Shown here one piece after another: positions 36,296 through 46,793 of a stretch of 64,000 nt of DNA. The first letter of the stretch is position 1, and every line of letters begins with the position of its first letter. The stretch spans positions 4,216,001-4,280,000 of the forward strand of contig NZ_CP133774.1 in the NCBI RefSeq assembly GCF_034344865.1. Reading direction: 5' to 3'. Origin of the DNA: Pseudomonas sp. 10S4. GTDB lineage: Bacteria > Pseudomonadota > Gammaproteobacteria > Pseudomonadales > Pseudomonadaceae. The notes under the pieces were generated by a model that was not told the origin of the DNA, ran no database searches, and was given only the letters and a program-made list of their open reading frames with translations. The position numbers and the translations under genes are program-made.

Positions 36296-38527
36296 ATGCG
36301 CATTTCCAACACTCCGTTCCCCGCAACCGCCTCTCCATTGTTGGGCGGTGACAAGCCTTCGCGGCCAGCGTTGGAGAATGCCAAACCTAGCGTGATGTCC
36401 GCGCCGGGTGGTGGTGTGCAGTTCGGACAACAGGCCGGGTCCCAGACACTGGCCAGCCCAGCCAAAGACGCTCAATCGCCGAACCTGTTGGGCCTGGTGA
36501 TGAAGCGTTTGCTCGGTGGCGATGAAGGCACTACGCCCGCGAGCAAACTCACCGATACCACCCCGGCTACCCGTACTGCCGCCGTAACGTCGACGACCGA
36601 TGCCACGGCGCCTTCGTCCAACCCGGCGGCGGCCAGCAGTCCCGAAGCCCAGTTACTCGACGACTCGAAATACTCCTCACCCAAGGAGCTCGAACGCTGG
36701 GCACCCCTGGTGGCGGACTTGCCGCCGGAGCAGCGGGAGCAAGCGGCCAAGGAACTCAATCGACCGATTGCCGCCGCCCTTATGGCCACTGAAAAAGGCC
36801 CGGATGCGGCCAAGGCGATGAAGTTCATCAACGACAATCCGGCCCTGAAAACCGCCGTCGATACCGGCAAACACGGCGGCAAGGCGGACGGCAAAATCAC
36901 TGACGGCGACCTCAAGGCGTTTGCCAAGAAGATGCAAGGTGCGGCCGACAACGCTGACAAGGACCTGGCTAATTACCAGAAGGACCATCCCAATGCTGAT
37001 CCTCAGTCGTTGCAGATGGTCCGCTCGGCCTCGTTGTTGCAGGCCAACGGTCCGCTGGCCAATGCTGCCGATCCCAAACATGCGGCCGGCGCGGAGGGTA
37101 AAACCAAAGTCGATCAGTACATGGACGCCGACGGCCTCAAGGCTTTGCAGGACAACAACCCCGGGCTCGCCGGACCGCTCAAACAAGCCTCGAAAACCTG
37201 GTCGCAGCCGGGCCTGCTCAACCTGCTTGATCAGGGTGGACTCAAAGGCCGGGACCTGGCCACCCATGGCCCGGACAAGAAATTCGATGCAGCGAACATC
37301 AGCAACTGGATCAAGAACCAGGCTCCCACCAATGGCGGCGAGTTCGCCGGGATGCTCAGCGACGCAGCGACCCTGAATGCTGTCGCTGGCACTGATATCA
37401 GCAAACTGGGTAAAGAGGTTTTCGAGCAGCCGCAGAACTACACCGGCGCCGAGAAAGCGGCGGTGATGGTCAAGTTGCAACAGACCCAGCAGAGCGTTGT
37501 TGCCGGTTCCGATCTACGCAAAACCGGCAAGACCGAAGACGCTCTGGCGGAAAAGATCGGCCAGTTGCAGGACGATCCCGATGTGCAGACCTACATGAGC
37601 CAGGCCATCCCCAGTCAGGAACGAGCCCTGGTGGCCAGCGACCCGTCCCTGGAAAAAGCCGTGAAGGGCCAGTTGCAAAACGTAGTGAGTGGCCAGGCCC
37701 TGCGCAACGACATGAACAGCGCCGACAAGACCTCGAAAAAAGACGCCGCTCCCGACTACAGCGGCGCCATCGGCGGGCTATCGGCGCAACTGCAAATGCA
37801 GCAGGACTTGCTGGGCCCCGACGCTGATCTGCCGACGGCTGCGCAAGTGGTCGGCAACCAGCCCGATGTGCAGGGCAAGCTGCAACAGTCCTACGTCAGC
37901 AATTTCAGTGAGGGCGGTTCGCTCAAGCAGTTGCTGGGACAGAAAAAGGCCGACGCCGGGCAGTCCCTGCAAACCAGTGATGCGCAAAAAGCGGCCTATG
38001 ACGCGGTGCTGCCACAGAGCTTCGTCCAGCGTCAGCAAGCGAGTTATGTGGACGCCACGGTCGGCCAGTTACAGCAGTCGAAAAAAGGTCGCGAGTTACT
38101 CGAAAACGTCGGTGATGCGACAGGTCAGTCCGGCTCGGTTTCCGATGCCGTTGCGCCGAAAAACAAGGCCCAGCAAGTCAAGGATGCCTACGACAACACC
38201 AAGCAGGGTCTTTCGACGGCCAAGGATGGCGTTGATGCGGTGCGCAAATTGGCTGGCCGTGAAGCGTCGGCCGGGCTCGGGCGCATGGCCGGTTCTATCG
38301 GCGGACGGATTGCCGGGGCCGTTGCCGGTGAGGCAGCAGGGCTGGCGGCGGCTTCGGCCATCGGCGCGGCTGCCGGTCCTGTGGGTTGGGTGATCGACGC
38401 GGCCATGAGCATCGGTTTCGGCATCGCGGCGATTGTCGAGGCAGTGAAAAAGCACTCCGCGCAAAAGCAATTCGACCACAACGTCGATCCGACCCTGGAG
38501 CAGTTTGGAATTCCCAAGGCGCACTGA
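36296..38527 (+). CDS. hrpK: Translocator/effector HrpK
   Basis: A 743-residue T3SS-secreted protein. It has a disordered Thr/Ala/Pro N-terminus (typical secretion signal), a large helical middle with EF-hand-like DKDLANYQ/GKADGKITDGDLK segments, and a C-terminal glycine/alanine-rich hydrophobic stretch (SIGGRIAGAVAGEAAGLAAA, then GWVIDAAMSIGFGIAAIVEAV) suited to membrane insertion. P. syringae HrpK1 is a probable translocator. It follows hrpL with its own hrp box, the same arrangement as in P. syringae. Confidence 0.88.
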   Translation: MRISNTPFPATASPLLGGDKPSRPALENAKPSVMSAPGGGVQFGQQAGSQTLASPAKDAQSPNLLGLVMKRLLGGDEGTTPASKLTDTTPATRTAAVTSTTDATAPSSNPAAASSPEAQLLDDSKYSSPKELERWAPLVADLPPEQREQAAKELNRPIAAALMATEKGPDAAKAMKFINDNPALKTAVDTGKHGGKADGKITDGDLKAFAKKMQGAADNADKDLANYQKDHPNADPQSLQMVRSASLLQANGPLANAADPKHAAGAEGKTKVDQYMDADGLKALQDNNPGLAGPLKQASKTWSQPGLLNLLDQGGLKGRDLATHGPDKKFDAANISNWIKNQAPTNGGEFAGMLSDAATLNAVAGTDISKLGKEVFEQPQNYTGAEKAAVMVKLQQTQQSVVAGSDLRKTGKTEDALAEKIGQLQDDPDVQTYMSQAIPSQERALVASDPSLEKAVKGQLQNVVSGQALRNDMNSADKTSKKDAAPDYSGAIGGLSAQLQMQQDLLGPDADLPTAAQVVGNQPDVQGKLQQSYVSNFSEGGSLKQLLGQKKADAGQSLQTSDAQKAAYDAVLPQSFVQRQQASYVDATVGQLQQSKKGRELLENVGDATGQSGSVSDAVAPKNKAQQVKDAYDNTKQGLSTAKDGVDAVRKLAGREASAGLGRMAGSIGGRIAGAVAGEAAGLAAASAIGAAAGPVGWVIDAAMSIGFGIAAIVEAVKKHSAQKQFDHNVDPTLEQFGIPKAH

Positions 38528-38577
38528 TCGAACGTTCTATTTGATCTCAACGCTTCACTCCAACAAAAGGAATGTCC

Positions 38578-39981
38578 ATGGACCCGTTATCTTCCAGCCG
38601 TACACAACCTTTGATCGATCGCAACGAGATCGAAATGCAGCCGCCCACATCCACCAACGCTGCCGCATCCACCAGTGCTACCGCAGCGATAACCAGTGGC
38701 GATCCGCAGGTCCTGCACGACCTTAAGACAAAAATGACCGAGCTGTTCAGGGGTGACCGAACCGATACAAACGGGGAAGCAATGGACGCGCTGGTGGAAG
38801 GGCGGGCCAACAGACTGCATGAATTGAATTATTCCTCCGCTGACGTCGATCGTCTGTTGGACAAGGCCGAACGTATGGACCGAGTGACGGTTCCGACCCA
38901 GGGCGCTGTCGGTGGCTTGCCGTTTGGTGTGGTCACCGTGGTGCTCGACAAAGTGCCAGGGGTAACAGCCGACGCCACCGGTAACCCGGGGTATACCGGT
39001 TTTATCGCCGGGGCGATGTCCGGCGCGGCCGATGTGGTGGGCGGTGGGGTGCTCGCTAAAACGACCGAAGATTCGCTGTGGCTCAAAGCGCCGGCTGACA
39101 AGCTTGAAACGATTATGGCTGACTCCCAAAAGGCCAAATCGGAGGCTCATCCGATCAAGCAGGCCGGGCAAAGCGCCCTGGCCCTCCAGACATTTTCCGT
39201 GCGTAACGTCGTTCGTCTGGGGGCAGCGGCAGCGCTCAATGCAACGGCCGGGCCTAAAGTTGCCGCTGCATTCGATACGGCCATTGGTTCGGCCGGCGGG
39301 ATGGTGGCCGGCGCCGGGTATGCGGTGCTCATGCACAACAATCAAAAAGCCGCGGGACTGGTCGGCGGGGCGCAGTTGTTCGGGCGCAAAGACTGGGAAG
39401 ATCAATTCAAGGAGCTGGACAAGTGCAGTCCTTCCCGGCCTTACATCAACGGCGCCAAGCGCGCCGCCAAATTCCCACTGGACGTTGCGACCGAGACCTT
39501 GAGCTCTGTGCGCAAGGTGTTTGAAGGCGGCAACCTCCTGACTAACGGCGGCGCGCTGGCTGGAGGTTTCGCGCTGACAGGCATGGCGCGTAACGCGGCC
39601 AAGCAGGCGGCACTCAATCAGGGGCTGCCGAAGGGGGCCGTTGCCGCGGCGGACCATGCGGTGAACGTCGCGGGTTCGGCGTTGACCTTCGCCGCCTACG
39701 GTGCTGCCGGTGTGCTGGCCGGAAAAGCGGCGGACAAAGGCGTCAAGGTTATTCAGGAAGACATTCCGCCCAAGGCTCTGAAGCTGGCCAAAAAAGTCCA
39801 GGATGGTATTGAGGAAGGGGCGAAGGATACGGGCGAATTTGTCGAGAATAACTATAACTCGGCCAAGAAAGGCTTTCAGGAGGCCGGCACTGCGATCAAG
39901 GGGGCTTATACCTCCGGTACGCAAGCGCTGGGTCTGCGCGAGCGTCGGGTACCTACCGGTGATGGTACAGACCAGGTGTGA
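38578..39981 (+). CDS. HopB1-like T3SS effector candidate (RopB)
   Basis: A 467-residue protein with a Ser/Thr/Ala-rich N-terminus (MDPLSSSRTQPLIDRNEIEM), then alternating helices and Gly/Ala-rich hydrophobic stretches (GYTGFIAGAMSGAADVVGGG, GSAGGMVAGAGYAVLM). It is cotranscribed with hrpK from the same hrp box, 50 bases behind. In P. syringae hopB1 sits next to hrpK, and P. fluorescens strains carry a RopB relative, so HopB1/RopB is the leading idea; no alignment was possible. ATG 38578 is chosen over 38572 because AAGGA lies 6 bases upstream. Confidence 0.55.
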   Translation: MDPLSSSRTQPLIDRNEIEMQPPTSTNAAASTSATAAITSGDPQVLHDLKTKMTELFRGDRTDTNGEAMDALVEGRANRLHELNYSSADVDRLLDKAERMDRVTVPTQGAVGGLPFGVVTVVLDKVPGVTADATGNPGYTGFIAGAMSGAADVVGGGVLAKTTEDSLWLKAPADKLETIMADSQKAKSEAHPIKQAGQSALALQTFSVRNVVRLGAAAALNATAGPKVAAAFDTAIGSAGGMVAGAGYAVLMHNNQKAAGLVGGAQLFGRKDWEDQFKELDKCSPSRPYINGAKRAAKFPLDVATETLSSVRKVFEGGNLLTNGGALAGGFALTGMARNAAKQAALNQGLPKGAVAAADHAVNVAGSALTFAAYGAAGVLAGKAADKGVKVIQEDIPPKALKLAKKVQDGIEEGAKDTGEFVENNYNSAKKGFQEAGTAIKGAYTSGTQALGLRERRVPTGDGTDQV

Positions 39982-39985
39982 TGGG

Positions 39986-40015
39986 GATGCCCCGACATGA
40001 AAATGTCGGGGCATC
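39986..40015 (+). terminator. Hairpin at the right end of the T3SS cluster
   Basis: GATGCCCCGACAT, loop GAAA, ATGTCGGGGCATC: 13 perfect pairs with a GNRA-type tetraloop. No T run follows. It overlaps the stop of the minus-strand hydrolase, so it may act in both directions. Confidence 0.65.
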
Positions 40016-40724
40016 AGTGAGTTTGTCGCGTTTGTAAAAACTCAACGATCACCCGCGCAGCTTTATCGGGGGTCGCCTGAAGCAGGCAGTGCGGCGCCTC
40101 GACTTCGATCACTTGTACCTGCGGTTTTAGTTCGCAGATCCGCAGCGAGGCAGTCTTCGGCACCACCCGATCCTGGGTTGCACGCAGATAAACAGCGGGA
40201 ACTTTGATTTGGGACAGTTGCGTCGATACATCGACTTTGAGCACCGATCGCAGTCGCTTGCGCATCACCGAAGGACTGACCTTGTTGATCGCCCGACTCA
40301 GTGCGGTGCGTAGGGCGGCGGTGGAAAATCGGCCGAGTAATAACGGGCTGAGCCAGCGGGTAGGCACCAGACCCATGGGCAGAATCTCGACCAGAAATCC
40401 CAGGCGATTGAACAGCGGCCGCGGGTTGCTGGCAAAGGTGCAGCAGAGCACCAGCCCGACCTGCCGAGGCAGATTCAAGGCCGTCAGAGCAATGGCGATC
40501 GGCCCCGAGAAGGATTCGCCCAGCAACACGAACGGCCGGTCAGTGGGCAGCGATTGCCTGGCAATGGCTTGCAGTTCCCCATAGTTCAACGGGATGTCGC
40601 AGGGGTAAGTCACCACAACGATGTCGCAAGCTTGCCCCATGGCCGCCACGAAAGGCTGGAACAGTTCACCCGTTCCATCCATTCCCGGTAGCAGGACCAG
40701 CGTCGGCAGGTTTGATCGGTTCAT
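40014..40724 (-). CDS. Alpha/beta hydrolase
   Basis: A 236-residue alpha/beta-hydrolase fold protein. LLPGMDGTGELF is the oxyanion-hole loop (residues 11-22); the nucleophile elbow is GESFSG with Ser71. Candidates for the other catalytic residues are Asp in RATQDRVVP and His in EAPHCLLQ near the C-terminus. No signal peptide. Substrate not predictable. It marks the end of the T3SS region on the right. Confidence 0.8.
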   Translation of the reverse strand: MNRSNLPTLVLLPGMDGTGELFQPFVAAMGQACDIVVVTYPCDIPLNYGELQAIARQSLPTDRPFVLLGESFSGPIAIALTALNLPRQVGLVLCCTFASNPRPLFNRLGFLVEILPMGLVPTRWLSPLLLGRFSTAALRTALSRAINKVSPSVMRKRLRSVLKVDVSTQLSQIKVPAVYLRATQDRVVPKTASLRICELKPQVQVIEVEAPHCLLQATPDKAARVIVEFLQTRQTH

Positions 40725-40867
40725 GTATTCCTTCCTTGGCGAATGGCCATTCTGCCCATTTGGTCCACATCACGCTTCGAAAAATCCCCCTTCGGTCTAT
40801 GGGCAGATTTCCGGGTTTTGGACTACTACTGACGAACCCTTTTCCATTCCCCTGTCTGGAGCATTCA

Positions 40868-41323
40868 ATGCTATCTCACTGGTTTCTTGCGGCGATCCAC
40901 CTCTTGGCTGTGGCCTTGGGTCTTTGGGCGGTGCTCACTCGCGGCACGGCGTTAAGCCGCTTGGCCGCTGGAACGGCGCAGATTCGTAGCGTGCTGGTCG
41001 CGGATAACGTGTGGGGGATTTGTGCCGGGATTTTGCTGGTCACGGGACTGATGCGAGCCTTCGGTGGGTATGAAAAAGGCACCGACTACTACCTTCATCA
41101 GCCGCTGTTTCATCTCAAGATGACGCTGTTCGTGATCATTTTGCTAATGGAACTGGCGCCGATGATCACCTTGATCAAATGGCGGATCGCGTTGGGGCGT
41201 GGCGCTTCGATTGACCAGGGACGGGCGAAACTGTTTGCCCGGATCAGCCACACGGAAGCCCTGTTGCTGATGCTGATGATCATCGCAGCCACCGGCATGG
41301 TGCGCGGTGTGACCTTCGGCTAG
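40868..41323 (+). CDS. DUF2214 family inner-membrane protein
   Basis: 151 residues with four predicted TM helices (first at about 4-24, HWFLAAIHLLAVALGLWAVL; last LLLMLMIIAATGMVRG). Sequence layout matches the DUF2214 family of Pseudomonas. ATG 40868 is used because it is the first Met before the TM-containing domain; the longer frame upstream has no start signals. Function unknown. Confidence 0.7.
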   Translation: MLSHWFLAAIHLLAVALGLWAVLTRGTALSRLAAGTAQIRSVLVADNVWGICAGILLVTGLMRAFGGYEKGTDYYLHQPLFHLKMTLFVIILLMELAPMITLIKWRIALGRGASIDQGRAKLFARISHTEALLLMLMIIAATGMVRGVTFG

Positions 41324-41504
41324 CAACGCTGATTCGTCGGGTTTAAAGCGAATAGTCTGACAGCCAAGGCGTGGCCGACGCCGGTAGTATCGGCTTAACG
41401 AAAGGGGGAGGGACAGGAGGCGAGTGCTCAGCAGAACGCCGAGCATGAATCTTTAGCCAGCCATTGCGCTGAAGCGAACGGGCTGGCTACTGATGCAGCA
41501 GGAC

Positions 41505-41699
41505 TCAGGGGGTTTGTGGCTTGTCTGGTGCGGTCAGACCGGCCTGAATGCGCTGATAGATTTCTTCGCGATGTACGGCAACATCTTTCGGGGCGTTGAT
41601 GCCAATCCGGACTTGCTGGCCGCTAACGCCCAGAATAGTGATCGTAATGTCATCACCGATATTTATGCTTTCACCGACTTTGCGGGTGAGTATCAGCAT
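41505..41699 (-). CDS. csrA: Carbon storage/secondary metabolism regulator CsrA/RsmA family
   Basis: 64 residues beginning [25 protein letters not shown], the family signature. CsrA dimers bind GGA motifs in 5' leaders and repress or activate translation, including T3SS and biofilm genes in Pseudomonas. Fluorescent pseudomonads usually carry several paralogs (RsmA, RsmE, RsmI); which this one is cannot be decided here. An imperfect hairpin (TAGCCAGCC/GGGCTGGCTA) lies downstream at 41454-41491. Confidence 0.9.
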   Translation of the reverse strand: MLILTRKVGESINIGDDITITILGVSGQQVRIGINAPKDVAVHREEIYQRIQAGLTAPDKPQTP

Positions 41700-41947
41700 G
41701 GTCTTCTCCTTGATTGCTTGTAGGGCACCTGATTCAGACAGTGCAGAGGTCGGTGTAGTTATAGATTAGTGCGAAGTCTCACAGTTTGGGTGCCTCTTTC
41801 TGACGCGCAGATGCTGCATTAATTCCCAAGGCGTAACTATACAGAGGCCGCAACCATCATTCTCGTTGTTTTAAGGCCATTTTGCGGCACTCGGGAAGTA
41901 TTCATGAATGTTAAAATCCGCACTTTCAGCATTCAGAGGGAAACGTT

Positions 41948-42325
41948 GTGCGCAAAATGGCCTTGGTAATCGCAGTATTGGCGTTGGCGGGATGTGGTGA
42001 GGGCAAGGAAGCGAGCACTCAAAAGACGCCATCCAGCGCAGTTTCCGTACAGGCTTCAGCTCCTGTTCCGGCAGCCGGTCCGCAATGGGATCTCGAAGTG
42101 CGCGGCGAAACAACCCAGGCAGTCAGCGACCTCAGCGGCTGGTTGATCGAGCACAGCTTCGTTTCCAATGTGGTTCGGGAAAACGGCAAGGACCGGATCC
42201 TGCTCGGGCCGTTCGGATCCAAAGCCGAGGCCGAGGCGCGTCAGGCTGACTTAAACGCGGCGCTGACCAAGGCGAAAAAGATGAACATCGAATCGCTGAT
42301 CATCGAGCGTCCGGCGGCTCAGTAA
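41948..42325 (+). CDS. Lipoprotein with SPOR-like domain
   Basis: 125 residues. GTG start at 41948, signal peptide MRKMALVIAVLALAGC with lipobox LAGC. The C-terminal half (WDLEVRGETTQAVSDLSGWL ... ILLGPFGSKAEAEARQADLN) has the layout of a sporulation-related (SPOR) domain, which usually binds denuded glycan strands of peptidoglycan. Single gene. The family call rests on pattern only. Confidence 0.65.
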   Translation: MRKMALVIAVLALAGCGEGKEASTQKTPSSAVSVQASAPVPAAGPQWDLEVRGETTQAVSDLSGWLIEHSFVSNVVRENGKDRILLGPFGSKAEAEARQADLNAALTKAKKMNIESLIIERPAAQ

Positions 42326-42508
42326 CCGCACAACTGTTCAGGCGCCGTTCAGCAGCGACTCTTAAAAGGGGAGCTGGAGGACGTCAACGTGGACGAGGAG
42401 ATCCTCAGGGGAGCCTCCGAATCGGCCAGCGATGGTTTCTACGGCTGGGTCGCCTCTCAGCCTGATGGGCTACTGGCGCTACAACAAAGTCGGTGGTTAG
42501 AAACAAAA

Positions 42509-42539
42509 AAAGGCCTAGGGTTTAATGCCCGAGGCCTTT
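42509..42539 (-). terminator. Rho-independent terminator after endA
   Basis: On the minus strand GGCCTCGGG, loop, CCCTAGGCC followed by seven T. It lies about 20 bases after the endA stop. Confidence 0.85.
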
Positions 42540-42556
42540 GTGTTTTCAGCGGTTGT

Positions 42557-43246
42557 TCAACCACAGGCTTTCATGTTTACCGGGCCGACAAACTCATTAC
42601 CGCGACCCATCACGCAGGCCACGCTCTGGTTGCGCTGGCGCTCCCAGGCTTGCACCGGGTAGGTCTTGTTCCAGGCTTCATACAGTTGGCGATCCTGTTT
42701 GGACAGCTTCAAGCCGTACTGCTTGCTCATGTAGAAATACGTCCGGGCGATCATCCCGCGTATCGAAGGGCGCGGCATGACCTTCTTGGCCTTGAAGTCG
42801 ACCTGCGTCAGGCACGAACCGTATTGGCCCGATTGTACCGGCAGCCAGCCAAAGCTGAAGTTGCTGCGGTCGCCATTCACCTCGCCGATGCTCGGCACCA
42901 GGTTGTGCAAGTCGGCCTCGGCCTTCTGATAAGTCGGGTCGTAGCGCGTGCAGTTTTTGCGTCCGCCCGACTGCCAGCATTGGCGCTGATGACCGATCTG
43001 CCAGGCGGGGACAATGTGTTCCCACTCGATGCGCGAGGCGCGCTTGAGGCTTTTGCGCGGCACATACCCACAGGCGGCGAGGTCCACCTTGTTACCGGTG
43101 TATTTGCAGCCGCAATAAAACTCGGTGGATTGCGGTGCGTAAAGCTTCCAGGCGACTTTCTTGGCTTCGTTGAAGGTGCGCGGAGCGCCAGCCTGGGCGC
43201 CCATGGCGATGAACAGAAACAACAAAGCAAAACAACGGACACTCAT
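42557..43246 (-). CDS. endA: Endonuclease I (EndA-like periplasmic nuclease)
   Basis: 229 residues. Signal peptide MSVRCFALLFLFIAMGAQAG, then the nuclease motif EWEHIVPAWQIGHQ with its catalytic His and the following DLHNLVPSIGEVNGDRSNF, which are the metal-site blocks of endonuclease I. Eight Cys suggest disulphides, as in periplasmic EndA. It starts 4 bases after the DUF1654 stop, so the two are probably cotranscribed. Confidence 0.88.
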   Translation of the reverse strand: MSVRCFALLFLFIAMGAQAGAPRTFNEAKKVAWKLYAPQSTEFYCGCKYTGNKVDLAACGYVPRKSLKRASRIEWEHIVPAWQIGHQRQCWQSGGRKNCTRYDPTYQKAEADLHNLVPSIGEVNGDRSNFSFGWLPVQSGQYGSCLTQVDFKAKKVMPRPSIRGMIARTYFYMSKQYGLKLSKQDRQLYEAWNKTYPVQAWERQRNQSVACVMGRGNEFVGPVNMKACG

Positions 43247-43250
43247 TGAC

Positions 43251-43490
43251 TCAATCTTCCTTCGGCACAACCCAAAAAATCTGCACGCCGCCATCGTCGC
43301 GATAGGCGAGGGTGACGTTATCGTTTTCGTCGATTTCTTCGAGCAGTTGTTCCCACTCATCCACCGGTTCGTCAGGAAGACGGAAGATCAGGGCGGCTTT
43401 GGCTTTCTGGGCACTTTGGGAATTGATGATTTTTTGGACGCGAATGCCCATGCGTTGATAGGAGTCAGGAGAGGCGGAAGTGGTGGCCAC
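43251..43490 (-). CDS. DUF1654 domain-containing protein
   Basis: 79 residues from GTG 43490, chosen because AAGGAT lies 6 bases upstream and the domain begins there. SYQRMGIRVQKIINSQSAQK and the C-terminal VTLAYRDDGGVQIFWVV fit the DUF1654 family. Function unknown. Five bases separate it from endA. Confidence 0.78.
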   Translation of the reverse strand: MATTSASPDSYQRMGIRVQKIINSQSAQKAKAALIFRLPDEPVDEWEQLLEEIDENDNVTLAYRDDGGVQIFWVVPKED

Positions 43491-43695
43491 AGGATTATCC
43501 TTATTAAGCTGTACGTGCATACAGTATTTAACTGTAAGCATTTTCGCAACTGCTTAAAATTCAAGAAAATCCTCTGACAGTGGTTTTTTCCGTTTGGTGT
43601 AAGACGGTCAGGATTTTTTGTAGGACTATGACCCCTCGCCAGAGTGGCGAAGGGTGTAAGCGGTGCCCGACCGGAGCTGGTCGGGCGAGGGCGGA

Positions 43696-45131
<1,436 letters not shown>

Positions 45132-45584
45132 ATGTCGTTATCCGTCGGTATTCCGAATGCTGCAGGCATCACAATCGGTGGCAAATCAGCCGCTACCATC
45201 CGAGCGTTGAACGAAGCTACAGCGGAGGCGGCAGATAAAGCGCTGGGTGTCAGCAAGGACGACGGCAAGCAAGTCAAGACAAGCGCCGTGGGCCTGGCAT
45301 CGGGTGCAGATGCGCAGGAAGTCCCGGACAACACCAGTGTGACGGTGAAAATGCTGCTCAAGCGCATGCAAGAGCTGCAACAGCAACTGCGCGAGGAGCA
45401 GCAACAATTGGCGGCAGCCCAGGCGGCTTCTTATCCAACGCCGGAAGCCAAGACCACTGCGGTCATGGGTGTTCAGGGCCAAATAGCCGAAACCAACGGC
45501 GCTTTGATGGAGGTATCCGCCGCCTTGGTCAAGGAGATGTCCAAGGGCTCCGGTAGCGGGTCGGTGGTCAACACCTCGGCCTGA
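45132..45584 (+). CDS. Hypothetical coiled-coil protein, 150 aa
   Basis: Starts MSLSVGIPNAAGITIGGKSA with AGGAG 7 bases upstream. A central stretch LLKRMQELQQQLREEQQQLAAAQ is a likely coiled coil; the C-terminus is Gly/Ser-rich (SKGSGSGSVVNTSA). No signal peptide or TM segment. I do not recognise a family; the Gly/Ser tail gives it the look of a secreted or surface protein, which is speculation. Confidence 0.6.
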   Translation: MSLSVGIPNAAGITIGGKSAATIRALNEATAEAADKALGVSKDDGKQVKTSAVGLASGADAQEVPDNTSVTVKMLLKRMQELQQQLREEQQQLAAAQAASYPTPEAKTTAVMGVQGQIAETNGALMEVSAALVKEMSKGSGSGSVVNTSA

Positions 45585-45674
45585 TGTGATTGCCCGGTTT
45601 TTGCCAACCAGTACAAAAAATTGGTCGTTTCTGCTCGTTGACAAATCCCTGCAGGGTTCGCATAGTTCGGTCTA

Positions 45675-45688
45675 CGCAAACGTTTGCG
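45675..45688 (+). promoter_or_regulatory. RbsR operator
   Basis: The perfect 14-bp palindrome CGCAAACGTTTGCG has the centre CG typical of LacI-family operators. It is about 90 bases upstream of rbsB, and the LacI-type RbsR is encoded in the same operon. It probably represses the operon until ribose binds RbsR. Confidence 0.8.
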
Positions 45689-45780
45689 CGGCGTTCCCGA
45701 TGACTTGATTCATCGGCGACGCCCTGAAGCTACGCCAGCGCAAGCGTTGCTCACAATAATCATAAGATCGGAGTGAACCC

Positions 45781-46736
45781 ATGAAGCTGCCATTCGCTGG
45801 ACGTCTTCTCGCTGTCGCTATGCTGGCTGCCGCATCCGCCGCTTTGCCCTCTCTTCGGCTTTCGCCGACACCCCCGAAAAACCTAAAGTTGCCCTGGTCA
45901 TGAAATCCCTGGCCAACGAATTCTTCCTGACCATGGAAGACGGCGCCAAGGCCTACCAGAAGGAACACTCCGCCGATTTTGACCTGATCTCCAACGGCAT
46001 CAAGGACGAAACGGACACGAGTAACCAGATTCGCATCGTCGAGCAGATGATTGTGAACAAGGTCAATGCTCTGGTCATCGCACCAGCAGACTCCAAGGCT
46101 ATGGTCCCGGTGCTCAAGAAAGCCGTCGATGCCGGTATTACCGTGATCAACATCGACAACCAACTTGATCCGGCCGTCGTCAAAAGCAAGAACATCACCA
46201 TACCGTTCGTAGGCCCGGACAACCGCAAAGGTGCGCGTCTGGTGGGCGATTACCTGGCCAAGCAACTGAAGGCCGGTGACGAAGTTGGCATCATCGAAGG
46301 CGTGTCCACCACCACCAACGCCCAAGCCCGCACCGCAGGCTTCAAGGATGCGATGGAAGCGGCCAATATCAAGGTTGTCTCGTTGCAGTCCGGCCAATGG
46401 GAAATGGACGGTGGTAACAAAGTCGCCGCTGCAATCCTCAGTGAATACCCGAACATCAAAGCCCTGCTGGCCGGTAACGACAACATGGCCCTCGGCGCCG
46501 TTTCCGCCGTCCGTGCAGCGGGCAAGGCTGGCAAGGTTCAGGTAGTCGGTTACGACAACATCAACGCCATCAAGCCGATGCTCAAGGACGGCCGCGTCCT
46601 GGCGACCGCTGACCAGTTCGCTGCCAAGCAAGCCGTGTTCGGCATCGAGACTGCGCTGAAAATCATCAAGGGCGAGAAAGTCGACAGCGGCACCAACGGT
46701 GTGATCGAAACTCCGGTAGAGCTGGTTACCAAGTAG
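45781..46736 (+). CDS. rbsB: Ribose ABC transporter periplasmic binding protein RbsB, one frame break
   Basis: 318 residues after adding one C to the run at 45847-45849, which joins the signal peptide MKLPFAGRLLAVAMLAAASAA to the mature part (PEKPKVALVMKSLANEFF). The sugar-binding blocks ETDTSNQIRIVEQMIVNKVNAL and INIDNQLD are intact. As sequenced the first Met in frame is at 45900, without a signal peptide. Exports ribose to the RbsAC permease. First gene of the operon. Confidence 0.9.
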
Positions 46737-46757
46737 TCCTTCTGGCGACACAACGGT

Positions 46758-46777
46758 GCTCGCCCGTCCGGGCGAGC
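46758..46777 (+). other. Intercistronic stem-loop between rbsB and rbsA
   Basis: GCTCGCCC, loop GTCC, GGGCGAGC. No T run follows. Such stem-loops after binding-protein genes protect the 3' end, giving more binding protein than permease. Confidence 0.7.
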
Positions 46778-46793
46778 GCATGGAGAGTTTTTT

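Noticed and set aside
14481..39981. Calling the whole T3SS a degenerate pseudogene cluster
   Set aside because: The breaks lie almost all in homopolymers and also affect the essential rplT; the genes are otherwise full length with intact motifs and promoters.
41324..41504. A tRNA-Ser or small RNA next to csrA, which occurs in some pseudomonads
   Set aside because: No cloverleaf can be formed; only an imperfect hairpin is visible.
42389..43249. 286-residue plus-strand frame starting before endA
   Set aside because: Almost entirely antisense to endA, which has clear catalytic motifs; the first 100 bases show no independent gene.
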